Part shown: positions 10,334-22,365 of the stretch, in pieces
Numbering within the stretch: the first letter of the stretch is position 1
Layout of the letters: each line of letters begins with the position of its first letter
Assembly: GCA_019828595.1 (NCBI GenBank)
Contig: JAHQRK010000022.1
Location: 496,001 to 560,000, forward strand
Reading direction: 5' to 3'
DNA length: 64,000 nucleotides
Origin: Aphanomyces cochlioides
Taxonomy: Eukaryota; Oomycota; Saprolegniomycetes; Saprolegniales; Verrucalvaceae
Made by a program: the position numbers and the translations under genes
The notes under the pieces: generated by a model
Databases searched by the model: none
What the model was told of the DNA's origin: nothing
Seen by the model: only the letters and a program-made list of their open reading frames with translations

Positions 10334-13097
10334 ATGCTCCAAAGTCGCTGGCGTCGATTGTTCGTTCAATCACGAGCTTGGACGTCGTTTTACTCGACAG
10401 CGGCAGGAGCTAGCACCCAAGACATTGATCGCATTCGCAATATTGGTATTCTAGCTCATATTGATGCTGGCAAAACCACGACTACGGAGCGGATGCTCTT
10501 TTATTCTGGTACGATCTTGTCTTTTCGCTGCCGAGCTCGACTTTGAATGCATTAGGCACGATCAAGCGCATGGGCGAAGTCCACGACGGTGACACGACTA
10601 TGGACTTTCTACCACAAGAGCGAGAACGCGGAATTACAATCGGCTCGGCGGCGATTTCCTTTGAGTGGAAAAACCACGCGATCAATTTGATTGACACACC
10701 AGGCCACGTTGATTTCACCATTGAAGTCGAACGCGCTGTACGTGTTCTTGATGGTGCAGTGGCTGTTTTTGACGGTGTAGCTGGTGTTGAAGGTAATTCA
10801 TCCACGAATTTTGAGTTGATTGCTCCATTTTCAATGTAGCTCAAACGGAAACGGTGTGGGAACAAGCTGATCGATACAAAGTGCCCCGTATTGCGTTCGT
10901 GAATAAGCTGGACCGCGAAGGTGCATCTTTTGAACGAACTTTGTCCATGATTGAGTCCAGGTTTTCCTTTCTGTGCTCCAAGTCAAGGCTGACTCCTCCC
11001 ATGGTAATAGATTTAACGTGACGACACTGCCAATTCAACTTCCCATGGGAGAAAACGCTGACTTTTATGGCGTTGTCGATGTAATTTCGATGGAAATGCT
11101 GCAGTGGCCTGATGCTGAAGGGCAGGCTATTCGACGGTTTGCTCTCTGCATGACAGTAATCGTCCTGAGCTTCCAGCTAGATTGCCACTTGTTGACAGTG
11201 GAGCCAACGAAGCTATGAAGAAATTGTATGCCGATGCTGTAGCAGCTCGCAGCAAGTACGTCGACCAACCACACGTCGTTAAATCTATAAATTTGACTTA
11301 GTTTGATTGAAAAAGCATCAGATTTCGACGAAGAACTGGCTGATTTATTCCTCGCTGAAGCCGACATTGACGCTGATACACTCAAAGCAGCGCTACGTCG
11401 TATTACTGTCGCAAAGCCAATTGATAAACCACAAGCTGTCGTTGCCCTTTGTGGAAGGTACGCTTTTGTGCAGGTCTTCGTTGTTTAATAAAGGCCAGTG
11501 CGTTGAAAAACAAAGGCGTGCAGCCTCTCCTAGATGCTATTGTGGACTTTTTGCCATCGCCATCTGATCCGTCCAGCTCGCCATTCGAAGCCGAAGCCAA
11601 GAAGGATAAATCAGTCGTTACTTTGAAAGCCGATGCTGATGGTCCTCTGTGCGTCTTAGCTTTCAAGGTAAGCCCACAGTCGCAATTTCTACATCGTGAC
11701 ATAAATTGCACAGGTCAAACATGACCGTCAGCGCGGTCCGATTGTATTCTTCCGCGTGTATTCTGGTACTTTGCACGCAAAAGCTCAGCTCTTCAACACG
11801 ACCCGGTTTGAATTACAAAAGTTCTGGAAATCATAGACAGTTTGGTTCTTGTAGCCAAGCCAAGGAGCGGTTGACGCGGCTTTTACTTGTCGCTGCAGAC
11901 GACGCTGACGAAGTCGAAGAAATCCGTGCCGGGAATATTGGCGCTGCCGTCGGGTTGAAAAATACGTACGTATCATAACCTCCACCAATTCTTGGCATTC
12001 ATATCACGACTAAAAATTAGATTCACGGGTGATACGCTCGTCGCTGGGAATGCCATGAATAAATTGGAGTTACCAGGCGTGGAAATCCCGGCTCCCGTAC
12101 GTTAAATGTACTTTTCAATTTCCAACTTCATGAATTTCGTTAGGTATTCACATGCTCGATTGAATCCGACTCGTTGAGCAGACAAAAAGAATTGGAAGAA
12201 GCGCTGCAGCATTTACAACGCGAAGATCCCAGCTTTATCGTCACAGAAGACGAAGAAACGAGTCAAACACTTATGAGCGGGATGGGGGAATTGCATTTGG
12301 AAATTTTGCAAGACCGACTCCGAACCGAGTACAAACTATCGCCCACTGTCGGCAAAATGCGCGTCGCGTATCGTGAAACCATCGCTTCATCGACTGAGGT
12401 ATTCCAACTCTTAAAGTGGAGCGGATTTTGCTCACAGATTGGTGGCTAGCATGTCTTTACTTATGATACAATGCTTGGAACTGACCGTCAATTTGCGAAA
12501 ATCGCATTTGCGATTCATCCACGTGACGTCGAAGCATCGAAAGACGGCACAAATACCATTCGATGGAAGAAGCACGAAGACAAAAGTCGCGTCAAGCTGC
12601 CTTTTGCCTTTATCCAAGCGATTGAAGAAGGACTGCAGAGTGGATTGGGTCGAGGACCTCAAACAGGCTACCGTTTGGCATATTTGGACATCGAAGTCGA
12701 CGCTGCCGAGTGTGAATTTGACCAGGATTCGTCAGCCAATGCGTTCCGCGCCGCAGCGGCGCTGGGCCTTCGAGAAGCACTCGAACAAGGCTCTGTTCAG
12801 CTGGAACCTGTCATGCTGTTGGAAATCCGCACGCCCGATCGATGTGTTGGTGATATTTTATCCGATTTGAATTCCCAACGCCGGGCTGCAATTCAAGAGG
12901 TTTGCAGTCAAAGTATGCAAGGCCATTGATAAATTGTTTAGGTGGCGATTTGTCCATCGATGCGAGTTGGCCGCAGTCGAATTGAAGCCCATGTTCCGTT
13001 AGCCCACATGGTTGGGTATGCTACTGCACTGCGATCGAGAACACAAGGCGAAGCCGATTTTAGCATGCAATTCCTCAAATACATGCCAGTCGTCTAG
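10334..13097 (+). CDS. GFM2: Mitochondrial elongation factor G2 (ribosome-recycling GTPase), multi-exon
   Basis: This translational GTPase acts with ribosome recycling factor to split mitochondrial ribosomes. The ATG at 10334 opens a basic, Ser/Arg-rich N-terminus suitable as a mitochondrial presequence, then the P-loop AHIDAGKTT, switch motifs RGITI and DTPGH, and [20 protein letters not shown] is the GFM2-type rather than GFM1-type sequence. Domain II, the GMGELHLEI segment and a C-terminal [11 protein letters not shown] follow. Short introns restore the frame: 10509-10555, 10793-10839, about 11255-11301, about 11459-11502, 11668-11713, one before 11863, two more before 12020 and 12140, about 12400-12449, and 12900-12941. 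Two places (about 10962-11040 and 11140-11165) do not resolve cleanly and may hold tiny frameshifts. Stop TAG is at 13095-13097. Confidence 0.87.
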
Positions 13098-13598
13098 AAT
13101 TAATCGCTGAATCAATTAGAGATGCTCCCAAGAAATCGGAAGTTGTTTTGAGCCGAGTCACTGGCCAACGAGAGATCCAAAACTCGCAGAAATTAGAGTA
13201 TTCATCCCAAGAGGGCTGTAAATTAGTACCAAGCACTACGAAGTATATTTTTACGAGCTGACAGTCCGAGGGGAGCTTCCTACCAAGCTAGTCTGTCAGA
13301 CTTATCGGGAATTGTCGTGTAGACAAGCAATCGATAAAGCCGAGAAGAGGGCTTATGTTCTAATTGTAGCTAATTTGGATCTTTTTAAGTCAAGGTGCCG
13401 CAGTAGCGCCGAAGAAATCAAGCGTGTCTGCGACTCTGAGATAAAAAAATACACGCAAGTTTAGCTTGATGTTCCGTAGAATCAACTAAACATCACGCAA
13501 AGAAGGCGAGAAAGCCACTCGTTGATGATCAATTGCTTTGAGATATCCGTAGCTCGCGCAACATGCATACAAACGCGAGGACAAGTTTGATGATTGTT
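13098..13598. other. Intergenic between convergent genes
   Basis: About 500 bp between the 3' ends of the GFM2-like gene and the first EGF-like gene. No ORF, repeat or RNA gene is recognised. Confidence 0.5.
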
Positions 13599-16385
13599 CT
13601 AGTACGTCGTGACTGTAGTTATCGTCATGGTGGTCGTAATCGTCGACGTCGTGCCGAGTTTATAGGGCGAGATATAGCCGCAATCGCCGCGAGTGCCTGG
13701 ATTGCCATTTCCATCCGAGCTATAAAATCCATCGTAGCATTGACACGCTCCAGTCGCTCGATCTACACAAAATCACGCTCTCATGACCCCCCACAGTGAA
13801 GGAAATGGCGTACTGCATGAGCCTCGACGTGAGCATTCAGCATTGGCTTTGGTGCCCACGACTGTTTCAGTGACTGTGATTGGCGGCGCTGCACTTCCGC
13901 TCAACGTCAAGCTGCCGGAAGATGCCACAATGAACGGCAGAGGTCCTTGAGCATACGTAAATATAATTGTCGTGACTACAATTGCAAGTTTACAATCGTA
14001 GTGAGGGAATTTGTCCATCGTACCGACGCCTGAAGTGCTGCAGACGGTCGAGCCCGTGCTAAATGTGACCGTAGCTGTAACAATCGTCGGTAGAGCTTGG
14101 AGAGCGGCTTGGACAGTCGCTAAATTCGCTGAAGCTGAGATGGAAGCTGTTGTGTATTGTCGAAACGACAAAGTGAAGAAGCCACCGTCAGCCGTGCACG
14201 TAATTGTTTGCTGCTCGTCGACTTTGCCAGTCTCGTAGGGATCTGCCCCCGTTGGACAAGCTCCTAAGTAGAAAGTCACGCTTAGATCATGCAGATGTCA
14301 ATGAAAACGTACTGAAAGAGCAGTCGTAAGCTATAAAATCGTTGTTGGAACCAACGAACGGTCCCATCGACGCATGCTGGCATGCCAAGTTAATCGATGG
14401 ACTTCAACGGGTCAAATAGCTTACTTGGCTACAGGCACAACCTTGGATTTTGTTGAAATCCCAAGTGGATGCCAAGTTGGGAGTGTTTCCATACGTGAAT
14501 CCTTGCGCAGCGCCATTGACGGATGCAAGCTGAGCGAGTTGCTGCATGGTTTTGCATTGTCCTTGGCCATTACACGTCGTGGGACTTCCAGGACAACTCA
14601 CTATTGAACTGCTCAACCATAATTTCAAGTGGGAAATTACAGAGTTCGCAAGCAGCGCCAGTAAACCCCGTGACACAAGTACAAAGTCCAGTGGATGGAT
14701 TGCACGTTCCTTTGTTGGAGCAAACAGCCATGGCATGGGCTTTATCTTGTGCGGTTGGTCCGTCAAACCATGCAATTCCAAGTGGACAAGTACCTACGCA
14801 ATCAAACATCAGCTGGAATGTTTACAACACGAATAGACTACGTTGTGAGCAATCCATGCCTGTGAATCCAGCATTGCAAACACACTTGTATTGCGTGGCG
14901 ACGCTGCACGTTCCCTGGCCATTGCATGCAATGCCAGACACCACTAGCCACATATTTTAGGCTGATCGGCTGCTTGGAAACCACGAAAAGCTTACGTGAA
15001 CACGTCGTCGCTGATATTTGATGGCCGCAATCTGGTATCGTGCCTGCATTTCCAGCGCCTACGAGCTCGCGAAATGAATGGTAAGGAAGAGGGAAGCGAA
15101 TACCATCGCTGCTGCCAAACCCTGGCTGGCAGAGACATAACCCAGTGGCTGTATTGCAAAGGCCGCGATTTGAGCACACTGCACTCTACTCAGTCTGTCA
15201 ATCAACTTGAAAATCTTGGATAAACACAACCTCGGTAGTTCCATCGTATGTCGCAGCTACACTGTCGTATAAGCCTGTCGCGCCACCTTGATGACATTTG
15301 AGAATTGTGAGATAAAATAGGATCCAACTGGATTGAATGGAAATCGCTGACGTGCCGCCAGTCAATAAATTCGTCACGCGAAGGGAAGGAACGTTTCCTC
15401 CGTTGTGCGTAAATGTAATTGACGACACAGCGCCGTTAGAGTCGCAGATAGTCGAACCAAACCCGGACAACGTGACAGTCACGCCCTGAATAGGAATCAA
15501 ATTCTAAGGCATAACTGTAAGCAACCTCTTCCATGGTTTAGCGTACGTTGATAGCAGTTTGCAGTGTCGCGGCAGTCGCAGTTGGAGATATGTTGACGGT
15601 ATAAAAGCCTTGATACGATAAGACAAAGCTCCCCGTGCATCCGTTGCACAGACAGCTCAGTTGCTGGACTTCAGGGAATTGGCCCTAAGAGGTAAATTCT
15701 ATCGGCAACTGCTGCGTGTACATTGGAGCTACCGTCGTCAGCGGATCGTCGCCAACGGGACATGATCTACGCCATGAATTGACGACTTGAACATGGTTGG
15801 ACGAGCTGACGTACCTCTGTGAGCAATCGTAGCCAGAGAATCCATAGTCGCATTGACAGCCTAGGATTTTGTCGGCGTCCCAGAGCGAGTAGGTTGTCGT
15901 TGTGAAGAAATTAACGTCGTCTTGGGATTGAGCTGCATCCCGCAGGCTGATACAGCGGCCATTCTGACAAGGTGGACATGACACTACGTAGAACCCATTG
16001 GCATCGTAATGTGGAGGCAAACGACGCACTATATTCACAAGCAGGACCTTCAAAGCCAGAGCGGCAGACGCAAAGGCCAGTCGTGGGGTCACAGAGGCCC
16101 ATATTTGAGCACACGGCTAATTGATGCGCCGTATCCGTGGCAATCGCATAGTTGGCCCACGCTAATCCCGTTGGACAAGATGCAAATTCACAGCGATTGC
16201 CAGTGTAACCCTGCATGCACTGACTAGAAAAGCGAGCAGATGAATCGACCGAGGGGATATATGGCAAAGTACCAAAGTCGAGTGGTTGGATTGCATACAC
16301 CATGGCCATTGCAAGTTTCACACAAATCTGCCGTCGCGACGCTCAGGACGAGGACAACTAGAGCCAAGACGATTCGAATCACCAT
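13599..16385 (-). CDS. Secreted EGF-like repeat protein (copy A), multi-exon
   Basis: The ATG at 16385 opens a signal peptide (hydrophobic VLALVVLVLSVATA) followed by a cysteine-rich DLCETCNGHGVC segment. The exons carry repeated EGF/tenascin-type units such as CSNMGLCDPTTGLCVC, CDYGFSGYDC and CSNKGTCNPSTGLCTC. Between them are beta-rich stretches of a type repeated in copy B (TFRQYTTASISASANLATVQ). The last exon reads DRATGACQCYDGF and ends in a Thr-rich tail with TAG at 13599. Many introns of about 45-50 bp interrupt it, for example just after the NPTTRLW codons. The layout and intron positions match the neighbour at 16534-19272, so the two are tandem duplicates. It is probably a cell-surface or extracellular adhesion protein; the function is inferred only from the domains. 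Exon limits are approximate. Confidence 0.75.
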
Positions 16386-16533
16386 GGCCGTACTTTCCGA
16401 TCTCTCTGGGACTCTAGACAGGACGATGTTTTCACGTAACTGACAATGAAACCGTCAGTATGTAACCGATCAACAGGGAGAGGTTGCGAACTCGATGGAT
16501 TTACTCAAAGAATTGCCATATTGATGAAATAGA

Positions 16534-19272
16534 TTAGCTTCGCGAGTACGTCCAAGTGAAGACTGCGATGTTGCCACAGTCAGGTCGGACGCCAGAGCCT
16601 CCATTGCCATTCGAGGGAAGAAAACCATTGTAACATTGGCAACTGCCCGTCGCTCGATCTAGAGAGCACAATACATTGTTAAAGCAATTCAGCGGGGGGA
16701 AACGTACTGCAGACGCCTCGATTGGAGCACTCAACGTTGGATTTTGTCCCTGCAGTGGTTTCAACGACTGCAACGTTTGGCGTTCCAGCGGAACTGAGCG
16801 TCAAACTTGCAAATGCAGGAACGAGAAGGGGTAGATCCCCCTGGGTAAATGTGAATTGGACTGTCGAGACTGTAAAGCACAGTGTGAGGGACTTGACGAC
16901 TTTCAAGGGAGGTACCAACGCCAGATGAGCTGCATACAGTCGACGCTCCACCACTGAAGGATACAATGGCGCTTCGAATGGAGGGAAGTGCTTCTAGAGC
17001 GGCTTGAACTGTCGCAGCATCGGCAGAAGCAGCAATTTTGCTCGTTGTGTATTGACGAAATGTCAGTGTAAACCAACCGCCGTCTCCAAGACACGTAATT
17101 GACTGAACCTCGTCGACTTTGCCGCTTTCATAAGGGTCTGAACCACGCAAACATGCCCCTACACAGGAGAACCCTCGACTTCTTGTGGTCCTGATGCAGC
17201 TACGTACGAGTGGAGCAATCGTAACCGATATACTTGGTCCAAGTTGCTGCGTACGGTCCAAAGTAGGCATTCTAGAATCGATGCGGGCATGAAATTCATA
17301 GAAGGGGGACGTAGGGCAAACCTGATTGCAAGAGCAGCCTTGGATTTTGTTGGCATCCCAAGTCGAGGGAGTCGAGGGGCTTCCATAAGTATAGCCTTGG
17401 ACGACGCCATTCACAGTCGCCACTTGTGCGAGGCTCTGCATCGTCATACATGTGCCTTGGCCATTGCAATTGCCATTCGTTCCTGGACAAGTCGCTAGGA
17501 AAGGAGTTAAACAACTCACTAAGAAGGTCGTCAACATACTGAGCTCACATGCAGAGCCAGAATAGCCAGCTTGACATGTACAAGTGCCCAACGCCTTGTT
17601 GCAAATGCCTTTGTTGGAGCACACAGCCATGGCGTGAGCTGTGTCTGTCGCAGTGGCTCCATCAAACCATGCAATTCCCGACGGACAAGTGCCTAGCCAT
17701 GAAAACTTGGTGGTTGGATCCATGGCAATGTACGTTGCGAGCAGTCGACGCCTGTGTAGCCAGCAGCACAGATGCATTTGTACGAAGTTCCAGCATTGCA
17801 AGTGCCGTGGTTATTACAGACAAGACCTCCTGGATTCGTCACTAGTTTCGTCCATCAGTTTAGATCTTTCAACTGCGACGAATATACCAGGACAGGTCGT
17901 CGGCGCGGGGCCATAGCCGCAATCCGGTATCGTTCCGCTACTTCCAGCGCCTACGCATCGAATTTTCGACTTGGAATTTTCTGGTGAGCATTGGGCTTAC
18001 CGTCGCTGCTACTAAATCCAGACTGACAAGTACAGAGTCCAGTCGAGGAGTCACAGAGGCCATGGTTGGAGCACACTGCGCTCTACAACAACCAAATTAA
18101 GTAGATTCCCCCAAGATGCGATTCACCTCTGTCGTTCCATCGTTGGTGGCGCCAACGCCATCGTATAAGCCAGTCGCGCCACCTACTCGACGACATTTCA
18201 GATCTGTGAGATAAATATCGACTTCAACTTGATTGAATTGAGATGGCCGACGTTCCACCCGTCAATAAACTCGTCAGTCGCAGGGAAGGCACGTTGCCTC
18301 CGTTGTGAGTAAACGTGATAGACGACACAGCCCCGTCCGAGTCGCAGATCGTCGACCCAGTCCCGGACAACAAAACAGTCACGCCGTGAATTGGGATCAA
18401 GTCCTACGACTTCAGTCTGAACAAGCTGTGCGCGGTCAAGTGTACATTGATTGCATTCTGGAGTGCACTGACGGTCGCAGTCGGCGATAGATTGATCGTG
18501 TTGAAGCCTTGATACGATAAGACAAAGCTCCCAGTGCATCCATTGCACAGACAGCTAAGTTGTTGGACTTCAGGCGCTTGTCCCTGGTCGTGAATTCCGT
18601 CAGAAATCAACCACACAGCAAAGGCCTTACCGTTGTCAGTGGATCATCGCCAGTGGGGCAAGTTCTAAGCGTTGGAGAAGCTAGAAGTGAGATTGAAAAG
18701 GCTCATGTACCGCTGGGAGCAATCGTATCCAGTAAAGCCAAAGTCGCATTTGCATCCGCGGATTTTGTCGGCATCCCATAGCGAATATGTCGTGGTGGTG
18801 AAGAAATTATAGTCGTCTTGGGATTGAGCTGCTTCCCGCATGCTTAGACAGCGGCCATTTGTACAAGACGGACATGACACTACCATTCAACCCTTAGAGA
18901 GTCTCCAAACGGCTAATCTCTCACTGAATTCGCAAGCAGGACCTTCAAACCCAGCTTTGCAAGTGCACTCTCCAGTGGCTTCGTTGCAGATGCCCATGTT
19001 GGAGCACACCGCCATTTGATGCGCTGTGTTTGTTGCAATCGCCAAGTCTGACCACGCCACGCCGGATGGACAAGCGACAAGTTCACATCGAGGGCCATAA
19101 TAGCCCGACGCGCATTGACTAGCCGACAAAGTTTACCATCAACTAAAGCAAAAAGAACGTACCACAGACGAGTTGTTGGGTTGCAAATGCCACGACCATT
19201 GCACGTTTCACAGAGATCAGCAGAGGCAACCACAAGGTACAGAAGAAACCATGCCACCTGTCTTTGCGGCAT
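16534..19272 (-). CDS. Secreted EGF-like repeat protein (copy B), multi-exon
   Basis: A tandem paralogue of the downstream gene. The ATG at 19272 starts a signal peptide (QVAWFLLYLVVASA) and then DLCETCNGRGIC. Exon 1 is 19163-19272; the first intron, 19119-19162 (44 bp, GT-AG), lies at the same codon as in copy A. Later exons hold CSNMGICNEATGECTC, CKAGFEGPACE, CDFGFTGYDC, CSNKGICNKALGTCTC and a domain with ITCLGDGGWFTLTFRQYTT. The last exon (DRATGSCQCYNGF) stops at 16534. The gap to copy A is only about 150 bp, so A may share or lack much of an upstream promoter. The product is expected to be extracellular; whether it anchors to wall or membrane cannot be told. Confidence 0.75.
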
Positions 19273-20033
19273 TATTTTCGCCACGTTGGATCGTCTCGGG
19301 CCAGTTACAACGGTTTCATCGTAGCAGTTACAAGTTGAACTTTCAACAGTGGTCACTTTTGAGACAGCGCGAGGAGCTCCAAATTTCTATTGCACACTGA
19401 ACTCAACGAGTGCTTTGCGTCTCGACGTAGGCTTGAGCAAGCTACAATATACCAGCCTCAGTATAACAGCGATATCGGCAGTTCCACAAGAGTCTGCAGT
19501 GTGGCGTAGCTCAGCGTGGCCTTGATTCACTGGATTGACTGGAGGAGTTTGACACCTCGTTTTGAAATTTTCGGCATCAACTTTGTTGATAGACAGGCTT
19601 CAAGTTTTTTTCATTGCTATGCCCATGAGTACGCCTGGTCAAAAACATGGACGCATCTTGAAAATTTGAGCTCGACATGCACCTTGCAGATCATTGTAGC
19701 CACAACATGCCAGTGGCAATTTCAACAAACTGACTCTGGCCACCAGCGTCGTCGCTAGCTTGACAGGAAGCAGATTATAATGGGAATTCGATGACGATAC
19801 GATGCCATGATTATGACAGAGAGGCGATACGGTAGAGTGTGATCTTTCGATCCACTGAGGATGCATGCACTTCTTTGAAGCATCCATTCTCTGTCGCGGA
19901 TCAAATTGAGTCAATGACACGGCACCAACGTCTGATTGGTCTGTGAATTTTCAGCGCATCCTTCTCGAGGATACGGTGTCTCTTCGTGAGTCTCTAGCTT
20001 CAGTGTTGCATTTTGCGATCTTCCACGTCACGG
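19273..20033. other. Intergenic between divergent genes
   Basis: About 760 bp between the start of EGF copy B (minus) and the mucin-like gene (plus), so it should contain both promoters. A minus-strand open frame at 19639-19920 lacks recognisable features. No specific promoter element can be supported. Confidence 0.45.
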
Positions 20034-20681
20034 ATGCACTCTCTACTTGCTTCTGCTCTCCTTGTGTTTGCCGCTCTCAGCCGTGTCGAAAGCCGAACGT
20101 GGTTTGAAATCAGCGTTGTCGGTGACGCGACATATAAAATCCAAGGTCCCATCTGCAGTGGCAATGGCATCCTTCCTGCTGGCATCAACTGTCCACAACA
20201 AGGAGACGCAGCAGTGGCTGACTGCCATGCATACTTGCCCAGCTTTGCCAATGGCAACTGCGTAGCACCAACGAACGCGTCGTGCCAAAAGATCCCGTCA
20301 GGGGCTTGGGGATGCGTGTGGGTTCCTCCCAATGTCACCGACACGATCACGAAAGCACCGTGCTTTGAAACGGATGCCCCATCGACATCGCCAGCGTCGA
20401 CTGATGCATTGGTCACGGACTCTCCACCTGCCACTCAAGCACCGACGACAGCAGCACCGTCTTCAACGGGAGCTACAACCACAGCCCCGAATACAACAGC
20501 TCCAGCGACTACCCAAACGCCAACTCCAACTGACGCGCTTGTCACTGACACTCCCGACGTCTCACCACCAAACGACACTCCATTGTCAACAGTAACTACC
20601 GCTGCACCAAAGACACAACCAGCTACAACTGCAGCCTCAACCGAGACACCTGCGCCAACAACAGCCCCAGCGCCTCAATAA
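20034..20681 (+). CDS. Small secreted mucin-like protein, 215 aa
   Basis: I chose the ATG at 20034 because a clean signal peptide follows (MHSLLASALLVFAALSRVES); the open frame upstream of it has no other ATG. The mature part begins with about 90 residues bearing six or more cysteines (PICSGNG, NCPQQG, ADCHAY, NCVAP, SCQKIP, WGCVW, APCFE). It ends in about 100 residues rich in Thr, Pro, Ala and Ser (TTAAPSS, TTAPNTTAP), the usual look of a heavily O-glycosylated stalk. I do not recognise the cysteine-rich domain. It is intronless and sits at the edge of the PAN-protein cluster, suggesting a surface or secreted role, as inference only. Confidence 0.75.
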   Translation: MHSLLASALLVFAALSRVESRTWFEISVVGDATYKIQGPICSGNGILPAGINCPQQGDAAVADCHAYLPSFANGNCVAPTNASCQKIPSGAWGCVWVPPNVTDTITKAPCFETDAPSTSPASTDALVTDSPPATQAPTTAAPSSTGATTTAPNTTAPATTQTPTPTDALVTDTPDVSPPNDTPLSTVTTAAPKTQPATTAASTETPAPTTAPAPQ

Positions 20682-21192
20682 TCTGACTCCAAATCTACAT
20701 TATCCATAGTGCCATTAAACTAGCTGTAACACAGTGAACGGACAGAGTTTGGCTACACTTTGAAATCTTTCCAAATTCACATTGTAAACTTGTCGGCGCT
20801 GATGGAATGAAAACAAATTCAATTGTCCAGCTGGACGGAAGAGGTGTTTTGTGTTGCAACGCTGCGTGATCTATCGTTTGAACTAGACTTGTTTAGCCAC
20901 TGCCCCCCTTGTCCCCCCTCTTGCCCCCTCCCCCCCCGTACCCCCTCCGCTTTCCCCCCATGCCCCCTAAAAGTTATCGTAAAGTCTATCCCTCGTGGTC
21001 TAGGGAGATGAGTAAGATTGCTGTTTGTTTCGACATAGAGGTGATGCTACAGTGCGCATTATCAATGCCAATTACAAAGTCTTGCCTCCAAATCTCAGTG
21101 ATATGCTGTTCGACCCTGCTACAGGTTGTAGCATGGGAATTCATGGACACCGCAACACTCGACAATATACAGCGAAGCAACTTGAACATTAT
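20682..21192. other. Short intergenic region between convergent 3' ends
   Basis: It lies between the mucin-like gene and the 390-aa PAN gene and contains the C-rich tract listed separately. Confidence 0.5.
20900..20968. repeat. C-rich tract with many runs of 4-8 C
   Basis: About 70 bp made almost only of C runs split by one to three other bases. The complementary strand carries at least eight runs of four or more G, enough to form G-quadruplexes. It lies between two convergent genes. Confidence 0.75.
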
Positions 21193-22365
21193 TTACAAGA
21201 CAGTCGCAGAGCTCACATCAGGGTTGGACTTGGTCGCCCCCTTGCCACTCTTGAAGTAGCACGCGCCGTAGCCATAAGTGTACGCCTTGCAGCCGTTCGT
21301 GTTGCGGCACAAAGCGCAGCAATCATCTACCGACGAGGCTGTGGCGGAAGACAAGTCATTGCCAATGTAGTCGACGCCTTGTTCGATGGCGGAGCACTTG
21401 TTGACACGGGCAGACGTGGCTCCAGAGTTAGCTGATGCACTTCCACGAGCAGATTTCAAGTAGCAAGAACCGTCTTGGGTCCACGTGTAGGCGTTGCATG
21501 CACTTTCGTTGATGCAAGTCTTGCAGCAAGCACCTATGTCAGAGGCGCGGGCAGTATAGAGATCCTTGCCGGGATAATCCGTGTTTGGTTCCACGGCTCC
21601 ACAGGTTGGTCCTGTCACCGACACAAAGCCAGCGGTGGCGCCATCGGTGTAGGTTTGCGTGCCTTTGGCGCTCTTGAGGTAGCACACTCCTTGATACCAA
21701 ACAAACAATTGGCATAGCGGCGTCGCCTTGCAGTCATCGCAGCACAAGTCGGCCGAGACTCGCTGGGTCGTTCCAATGTTGTAGTCGGCGTAGTCAGTGT
21801 TTGGCTGTAGGGTCGAGCAAGTGTTGGGCTTCGATCGTGGAAACCCAGCGACGCGTCCAGACGACGTCGTTTGGGTGCCGGGCGTGCCCTTCAAGTAGCA
21901 GACGCCTTGAAACCACACAAAGAGCTTGCAGGCAGCGTTGTTTTGACAGTCGTCGCAGCATTGTTCAGCCGACGAGCGTTGCGTAGTTGCGATATTAGCA
22001 CCAGAGTAGTCGGTGTCAGTTTGCAGCGCCGAGCAGGTCGACGGAATGGCTTTTGGAAATCCAGCAATGCGTCCTGGAGCTGCCACTTGGTTGCCCACAG
22101 CGCTCTTCAAGTAGCAGACGCCTTGGTTGTAGACAAAAAACTGACACAGAGGGTTGGCCGAGCAGTCGCCACAGCATTGTTCCGCAAAGCATTGGTTTGT
22201 CTTGGCGATCACGCTGCCTTCGTAGTCGACGTCTTGTTGGATCACGCTGCAAACGAACGAGGCTTGAACACGTGCGGAAGCCCCTTGGAATTTCGATTCG
22301 GAAGCGTTGAATTGAGCCAACACCGAGGCCAGCAAGAGCGCAGAGAGCAGCAAGAAGCGAACCAT
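21193..22365 (-). CDS. Secreted protein with five PAN/Apple domains, 390 aa
   Basis: The ATG at 22365 gives a signal peptide (MVRFLLLSALLLASVLAQ). Five repeats of about 70-80 residues follow, each with the PAN/Apple pattern: D-Y...G, then CC.DC, then C..F.W..G.CYLKS, and a final Gly/Thr-rich segment. PAN domains bind carbohydrate or protein and are typical of oomycete secreted adhesins. The first domain is the most divergent (CCGDCSANPLCQFFVYNQG). The last two domains match the last two PAN domains of the papain-PAN proteases nearby (CGAVE.NTDYPG.DLY, then NKCS..EQG.DY.GNDL), so this gene looks like a relative without the protease. Intronless; no protease domain. Confidence 0.9.
   Translation of the reverse strand: MVRFLLLSALLLASVLAQFNASESKFQGASARVQASFVCSVIQQDVDYEGSVIAKTNQCFAEQCCGDCSANPLCQFFVYNQGVCYLKSAVGNQVAAPGRIAGFPKAIPSTCSALQTDTDYSGANIATTQRSSAEQCCDDCQNNAACKLFVWFQGVCYLKGTPGTQTTSSGRVAGFPRSKPNTCSTLQPNTDYADYNIGTTQRVSADLCCDDCKATPLCQLFVWYQGVCYLKSAKGTQTYTDGATAGFVSVTGPTCGAVEPNTDYPGKDLYTARASDIGACCKTCINESACNAYTWTQDGSCYLKSARGSASANSGATSARVNKCSAIEQGVDYIGNDLSSATASSVDDCCALCRNTNGCKAYTYGYGACYFKSGKGATKSNPDVSSATVL

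Noticed and set aside
19639..19920. Minus-strand ORF upstream of the mucin-like gene
   Set aside because: No recognisable motif and low-complexity composition; it lies in the expected divergent promoter.
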